DNA of 25,419 nt from assembly GCA_028688535.1 (NCBI GenBank), contig JAQTXY010000002.1, forward strand, positions 1 through 25,419, in the 5' to 3' direction. The notes under the pieces were generated by a model. That model searched no databases. It was not told where the DNA came from and saw nothing but the letters and a program-made list of their open reading frames with translations. Position 1 is the stretch's first letter; each line of letters starts with the position of its first letter. Positions 20,955 through 25,419 of the stretch are shown piece after piece. Source of the DNA: Methanothrix sp. GTDB taxonomy: Archaea; Halobacteriota; Methanosarcinia; Methanotrichales; Methanotrichaceae. Both the position numbers and the translations under genes were made by a program.

Positions 20955-23174
20955 ATGGATCGAGGGAGAAGAAGCGAACCGGCGGAGCTAGTTGCAGTTT
21001 TGGTACTGGGCCTCTTGTTGAGGCTATTTGCAGGGAGAAACTCATTAACAGAGAATGGCATTGTGCTGCCTGGCTATGATGAATATTATCATATGCGCAG
21101 AATTTTGTACACAGTAATCCATTTTCCCGATACGCTCTGGTTTGATTCTTACCTGAACTATCCTCATGGATTAGAGATTACCTGGCCCCCTCTCTTCGAT
21201 CAGATCTCTGCCGCACTCTGCGTGGCTTTGGGCCAGCACAGCAAACCCGGAATCGAGCTGGCGGCCTGCTTTGCACCACTTATCATCGGCTTAATCGCCA
21301 TAGTAGTAGTCTATTACATAGTCAGAGAGCTCTTCGATCATAAAGTGGCACTTCTTGCCGCATTCATGACCGCTCTGGCGCCATATTATCTCCTTTATAC
21401 CATGTTTGCCGCCCTGGATCACCACTGCCTGGAGGTACTGTTCTCACTCACTATACTCCTCTTCATGATCATGTGTATCAGCCGAAAGGAGAAGAGACAC
21501 CTCTACACCTTTGCGTGTGGTGTTGCCATGGCCGCCCTGGCATATACCTGGCAAGGGGCAGATATCTACCTGGCAATATTCCTGCTTTACGCAGCCGTCC
21601 AGATAACATTGGACCTTAAAGAGGGCAAATCATCTAAAGAGATCGCGACAATCCTCATAACTTCGTATGCTATCGCTTTCATCCTGGTTCTGCCATTTGG
21701 CAATACAGCTTGGCTCTCTGCATCGTTCTATGGAATCGGAGCAATGATTATTGCCCTTTGCATTATGTTAGGCCTTGCCTACATCATGGCCAAGAGGAAA
21801 ATATCCTGGAAGGCGTTTCCTTTGAGCATCCTGATAGTCTCAGCCTTATTTGCCATTATCATCTCAACGGATGCTAGTGGATTTTTCGGTGTGGGGACAC
21901 TGATTCGGTCAGGGGTGGAATACATATGGGGCGGAGAGATGATCGGAAAGATCAGCGAGGCCGAGCCGCTCATCTATGATGCAGAGACCTTTTCTCTTGT
22001 GGCCTTCTCTATGCTGGGATTGAATCTTCTCTTCTCTCTAGGTGGATTGGTCGCATCCTTAATTTACATCCGCCGCAGCACAGGTCCCAAGAGACAGGGC
22101 CAGATACTGCTCTTGCTATGGATAGCAGCCACACTCATTCTTACACTGGGGCAGTCGCGGTTCCTTTATGTATCTACGATCACCATGGGTATTTTGACAA
22201 GTATACTATTATTCTTTTTATTAGATATGATCGCTAAGAGGCACCAGGAAGCTGAACCTGCACCGTCTGCAAGATATTCAAGACTATTGGCGGGATTTTT
22301 ATTCCTGCTTCTTGTCCTGCCCACCGCCTGGGATGCGGCCTCCTTTGCCGAGAGTTCTCCCCCGACAGTCGCTGGTGACTGGCAGGAGTCACTTGCCTGG
22401 CTAAAAGAAAACAGCAATACAACCAGCTTCTTTGATTCCCCTCAAGAAGTGGCCGAATACAGCGTCATGAGCTGGTGGGACTATGGCAACTGGGTCCTCT
22501 ACTTGGCAGAACGACCGGTAGTAGCCAACAATTTCCAGGCAGGAGTGGAGGATGCGGCCAAATTCTATCTATCGGAAAATGAAGAGGAAGCCACAGCAGT
22601 TCTGGACGCAAGAGGATCGAGATACATCCTTGCGGATAATAAATTGATCTATGGCAAACTTGCCGCTCTCACCGCCTGGGCCAATGAGGATCTGAGCAGT
22701 TACATAAGAACAGAAGACTACGGCTCGGAATATGTAGCCATACCACAAGATAGGCTCTTTAACACGACATTAGGAAAGCTCTATTTATTCGATGGAGCAG
22801 GAACAGGTCACTTCCGTCTGATCTATGAATCGAAGACATTTGTAGGATCAAGCCCAGCCAAGAGCGAGGTCAAGATCTTCGAGTATGTTCCTGGAGCGGT
22901 GATAAAGGTAAGAACCGGGTCGGACCAGAAGGTAGGCGCCCTGCTTAACATGACCTCTAATCAGGGGAGGGAATTTATCTACCTCAATGAGGGCACTTTA
23001 AACGGTGACTCATTTGAGATAAGAGTTCCTTACTCCACACAGGGCGGGCAAGGATGCCACGCAATAAGCCCGTATTTGATCTACTCAGGAAATGAAGCCG
23101 GTGTAACGGTGAAAAATCTTGATGTGAGCGAAGAAGACGTTATGTTAGGCAGAACTGTCGAACTGACCGTTTAA
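20955..23174 (+). CDS. aglB: Oligosaccharyltransferase AglB (STT3 family)
   Basis: AglB transfers a lipid-linked glycan to Asn in N-x-S/T sequons of secreted proteins at the outer face of the membrane. The 739-residue chain has about 13 membrane segments in residues 10-465, then a large external C-terminal domain. The first metal-binding motif is GYDEYYHMR (Asp42), the second is LDHHCLE, and an acidic external-loop element, ISEAEP, corresponds to the SVSE/TIxE motif. WWDYG at residues 507-511 (SVMSWWDYGNWVLYLAERP) binds the acceptor sequon. All motifs are intact. The length is somewhat shorter than many archaeal AglB proteins. The acidic secreted protein encoded at 10386-11324 carries three sequons and is a possible substrate. 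The gene is preceded by its own TATA box and followed by a terminator. Confidence 0.94.
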   Translation: MDRGRRSEPAELVAVLVLGLLLRLFAGRNSLTENGIVLPGYDEYYHMRRILYTVIHFPDTLWFDSYLNYPHGLEITWPPLFDQISAALCVALGQHSKPGIELAACFAPLIIGLIAIVVVYYIVRELFDHKVALLAAFMTALAPYYLLYTMFAALDHHCLEVLFSLTILLFMIMCISRKEKRHLYTFACGVAMAALAYTWQGADIYLAIFLLYAAVQITLDLKEGKSSKEIATILITSYAIAFILVLPFGNTAWLSASFYGIGAMIIALCIMLGLAYIMAKRKISWKAFPLSILIVSALFAIIISTDASGFFGVGTLIRSGVEYIWGGEMIGKISEAEPLIYDAETFSLVAFSMLGLNLLFSLGGLVASLIYIRRSTGPKRQGQILLLLWIAATLILTLGQSRFLYVSTITMGILTSILLFFLLDMIAKRHQEAEPAPSARYSRLLAGFLFLLLVLPTAWDAASFAESSPPTVAGDWQESLAWLKENSNTTSFFDSPQEVAEYSVMSWWDYGNWVLYLAERPVVANNFQAGVEDAAKFYLSENEEEATAVLDARGSRYILADNKLIYGKLAALTAWANEDLSSYIRTEDYGSEYVAIPQDRLFNTTLGKLYLFDGAGTGHFRLIYESKTFVGSSPAKSEVKIFEYVPGAVIKVRTGSDQKVGALLNMTSNQGREFIYLNEGTLNGDSFEIRVPYSTQGGQGCHAISPYLIYSGNEAGVTVKNLDVSEEDVMLGRTVELTV

Positions 23175-23182
23175 CTTAGCGA

Positions 23183-23217
23183 AAGGATGGGAGGCAGCGA
23201 ACTTCCTCCTCCTTTTT
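23183..23217 (+). terminator. Terminator after aglB
   Basis: GGAGG (23190-23194) and CCTCC (23205-23209) can pair, with extra AAAGG/CCTTT pairing outside, followed by five T. It lies between the aglB stop and the convergent hemB gene. Confidence 0.5.
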
Positions 23218-23241
23218 CAGTGGATATGAAATTTTTTGCCG

Positions 23242-24195
23242 CTAAAGTCCGAGCTTGGCATACTCCTTGGCCCAGTAGGTGATTATCATATCAGCGCCTG
23301 CCCTCTTGATGCAGGTTAACGATTCCAGGAAGGCAGACATTTCATCCAGCCAGCCCTGCTTTGCCGCAGCTGCAATCATAGAATACTCGCCCGAGACCTG
23401 ATAAGCGGCCGTAGGCATGGCAAACATGTCCTTAACAGCACGCACAACATCGAGGTAGGGCATGGCCGGCTTGACCATGACCATATCCGCACCTTCTTCG
23501 ACATCCAATTGTACCTCCCAAAGCGCCTCGGAAAAGTTGGCGGGATTCATCTGGTACCCTTTGCGATCCCCCCAGGCAAAGCCTGACTCAGCCGCCTCGC
23601 GAAATGGGCCGTAAAAGGTGGATGCGTACTTGGCGGAATAGGATAGAATAGACGTGTCTTTGTATCCGTCCAGATCCAGAGCAGTGCGTATGGCCTGCAC
23701 CATATGATCCATCATGCCGCTGGGAGCTACAATATCTGCGCCTGCCTGGGCATGGCTCACAGCCGTCTCTCCTAAGATGGGCAGCGTCTCATCATTGAGG
23801 ATCTTCTCACCCCGGACGAGGCCGCAGTGTCCGTGGCTGGTATACTCACACAGGCACAAATCGGTTATTACTATCAGGTTAGTGGTCTCCTTGATGGCGG
23901 CTACCGCTTTTTGAATAATGCCATGCGGATCGTAGGCTGCAGAGCCCATCTCATCCTTAAGAGCCGGCAGGCCGAATAAAAGAACAGCAGGCACGCCTAA
24001 ATCCTCCAGAGCTTGCGCCTGCGCCGCCACACTCTCCAGACTCTCTCGGAACTGGCCGGGCATAGCCTCAATTGCCCTAGGCTCGGATATTCTCTCATCC
24101 ACAAATATGGGCTGCACCAGATCATTGCAGGATAGCCTTGTTTCAGCTACCATTTCTCTAATTCTTGGCGCTCTTAGCCGCCTCATTCTCCTCAT
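23242..24195 (-). CDS. hemB: Porphobilinogen synthase (ALA dehydratase)
   Basis: HemB condenses two 5-aminolevulinate molecules to porphobilinogen, the common precursor of haem, sirohaem, corrinoids and factor F430. ATG 24195 is chosen because GGAGG lies six bases upstream; this gives 317 residues, and the longer frame to 24252 has an unlikely extension. Blocks include PIFVDERI and DLCLCEYTSHGHC, with Cys114, Cys116 and Cys124 of the zinc-type active site. YSAKYASTFYGPFRE contains Lys189, and VMVKPAMPYLDV contains the Schiff-base Lys242. The start lies inside the end of hemA (38-base overlap), so the two are co-transcribed and probably coupled. Confidence 0.97.
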   Translation of the reverse strand: MRRMRRLRAPRIREMVAETRLSCNDLVQPIFVDERISEPRAIEAMPGQFRESLESVAAQAQALEDLGVPAVLLFGLPALKDEMGSAAYDPHGIIQKAVAAIKETTNLIVITDLCLCEYTSHGHCGLVRGEKILNDETLPILGETAVSHAQAGADIVAPSGMMDHMVQAIRTALDLDGYKDTSILSYSAKYASTFYGPFREAAESGFAWGDRKGYQMNPANFSEALWEVQLDVEEGADMVMVKPAMPYLDVVRAVKDMFAMPTAAYQVSGEYSMIAAAAKQGWLDEMSAFLESLTCIKRAGADMIITYWAKEYAKLGL

Positions 24196-25419
24196 ATATT
24201 TCCTCCAGCCGGAATAGTTCAACGACTGCATTAAGAATATCATTGTCCCCAAGCTCCGCCGCCCTCTTTAGAGTCTTGGTGGGCTCGGAGAAGAGTTTGT
24301 TTACAATAGAATGACTCATGTCCTGCAGTACCTGCTGCTCGATCTCGCCCAGAGTGTGCCTGGCCGAGAGCTTGTTCATAGCCCGCTTGACCTCTTGATC
24401 CTTGATAATCTCGGCTTTGGAGTACAGCCTGGCCAGAAGATCCTCAGCCTGTTTTCTCTTATATTTAGCCTTTAAGAGCTGCATCTCTTCAGCGATGATG
24501 GCCTCGACCCTATTGGCCTCTTCCATCCTCTGCCTCATATTCTCGCTGCTGATATTCTTCAAGCTGTCAATGTTATGCAGCTGTACGCCTGCAACCTCTG
24601 CCGCCGCCTCGTCAACATCTCTGGGATTAGCGATATCTATTATGAGCAGTTTAGAATCTCTTCCTGCCATGGCCTTCTCGAGGTCCTCTTTGAGAAGGAT
24701 ATAATGGGGCGCTGAGGTAGCACTGATGACCACGTCAGAGGTCTTGAGACGATCTTTCATCTCTTCAAAGGGAATAGCAGAGGCACCCAAACACTCGGCC
24801 AGGCACTGGGCTGAACTGTAGGTCCTGTTGGTGACCACCAGCGAGCCGATATCCTTGGCCAAGAGAGCCCGGGATATCAGCTCTCCCGTCTCCCCGGCGC
24901 CAATCACCAGAACAGACAGACCTTTCAAATCACCCAGAATTTCCTGGGCCAGATCAACAGCAGATGATCCGACGGACACGGACCTCTCATTAATTTGGGT
25001 CTCTTTTCGCACCCTCTTTCCTACAGCTATGGCTTTTTTAAAAGCAGTATCCAGCATCCACCCTGTTGTTCCCGCCTTGGCTGCTATCTGCACCAGATCC
25101 TTCATCTGACCCAGGATTTGATCCTCGCCGATGATCATGGACTCAAGCCCCGAGGCCAGGCGCAGGAGGTGAAGCAGAGACTCATCGTGATCATGAAAAT
25201 CGATTATGCGAGAAGAGACACGCGCCTTTTTAGCCAGGTCGAAGAGGACCTTCTCGCCACGCGTACTGACTATATAAATCTCGACGCGATTGCAGGTCTT
25301 AAGCACAGCACACTCTTCCACCCTCTCTAATGAGCCCACCCATTTGAGAAGAGTCTGTACATCTCCGTGCCAGGCCCGCTCAATCTCATCAATGGAGGCC
25401 TTGCGGTGTGTCACCAGCA
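24158..25419 (-). CDS. hemA: Glutamyl-tRNA reductase, 5' end cut by window
   Basis: HemA reduces Glu-tRNA to glutamate-1-semialdehyde, the first step of C5 tetrapyrrole synthesis. At least 419 residues are visible. The frame is open to the window edge and reads LVTHRKASIDEIERA; members usually have several more N-terminal residues, so the start lies outside and the GTG at 25414 is probably internal. The catalytic Cys is in ECAVLKTCNRVEIYI. GLESMIIGEDQILGQMK and the NADPH-binding VLVIGAGETGELISRALL are intact, and the C-terminal dimerisation helices (RAMNKLSARHTLGEIEQQVL) are present. It overlaps hemB downstream; hemL, hemC or sirohaem genes may lie outside. Confidence 0.97.
   Translation of the reverse strand, partial: LVTHRKASIDEIERAWHGDVQTLLKWVGSLERVEECAVLKTCNRVEIYIVSTRGEKVLFDLAKKARVSSRIIDFHDHDESLLHLLRLASGLESMIIGEDQILGQMKDLVQIAAKAGTTGWMLDTAFKKAIAVGKRVRKETQINERSVSVGSSAVDLAQEILGDLKGLSVLVIGAGETGELISRALLAKDIGSLVVTNRTYSSAQCLAECLGASAIPFEEMKDRLKTSDVVISATSAPHYILLKEDLEKAMAGRDSKLLIIDIANPRDVDEAAAEVAGVQLHNIDSLKNISSENMRQRMEEANRVEAIIAEEMQLLKAKYKRKQAEDLLARLYSKAEIIKDQEVKRAMNKLSARHTLGEIEQQVLQDMSHSIVNKLFSEPTKTLKRAAELGDNDILNAVVELFRLEEIYEENEAAKSAKN

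Overview
The window is archaeal and most likely from an acetate-using methanogen of the Methanothrix (Methanosaeta) type. The evidence is gene content: an Nre-family DNA repair protein, a RIO2 kinase, a DUF460 protein, an archaeal UMP kinase, an AglB oligosaccharyltransferase, a family 4 uracil-DNA glycosylase and the HemA/HemB tetrapyrrole pathway. Several genes have TATA boxes about 25-27 bases before the start codon with no leader, while others have GGTGA or AGGAGG ribosome binding sites. The genus is inference; no rRNA or tRNA gene was seen.

Layout. Positions 1-1520 are a gene graveyard: a transposase tail, two sugar-nucleotide epimerase/dehydratase fragments with nonsense codons, and two decayed minus-strand reading frames. 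Positions 1636-2888 hold two small secreted proteins, one with two 54-residue repeats and one rich in His/Tyr/Trp. Positions 2979-7404 are housekeeping: nre (minus), hisI and a radical SAM gene (plus, probably one operon), an HTH-CBS regulator (plus), and pyrH (minus, overlapping the regulator tail to tail). Positions 7405-8353 are a long GC-rich, hairpin-rich, apparently non-coding island.

Positions 8270-13726 form a nitrogen locus. Two amt-glnK pairs face each other (amt1-glnK1 on plus, amt2-glnK2 on minus). Between them lie a secreted acidic protein whose start codon appears to be ACG, a decayed TPR fragment and two IS200/IS605-like hairpin ends without a transposase. The same 17-bp inverted repeat, TTCATA-N5-TATGAA, occurs once before amt1, twice before amt2 and once (with one mismatch) before the secreted protein gene. 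This suggests a shared operator, and makes the secreted protein a candidate member of the ammonium/PII regulon.

Positions 13749-17862 (minus) carry the DUF460 gene, rio2 and an isocitrate dehydrogenase. A 30-codon membrane peptide gene (18000-18092), supported by a well-placed TATA box, sits before a leaderless sugar-phosphate nucleotidyltransferase. The right part has a small minus-strand gene, a uracil-DNA glycosylase overlapped by an unknown acidic protein gene, aglB, and finally hemB and hemA (minus), with hemA cut by the window edge. The nucleotidyltransferase and AglB could both serve surface glycosylation, and the secreted proteins are plausible clients; this link is inference.
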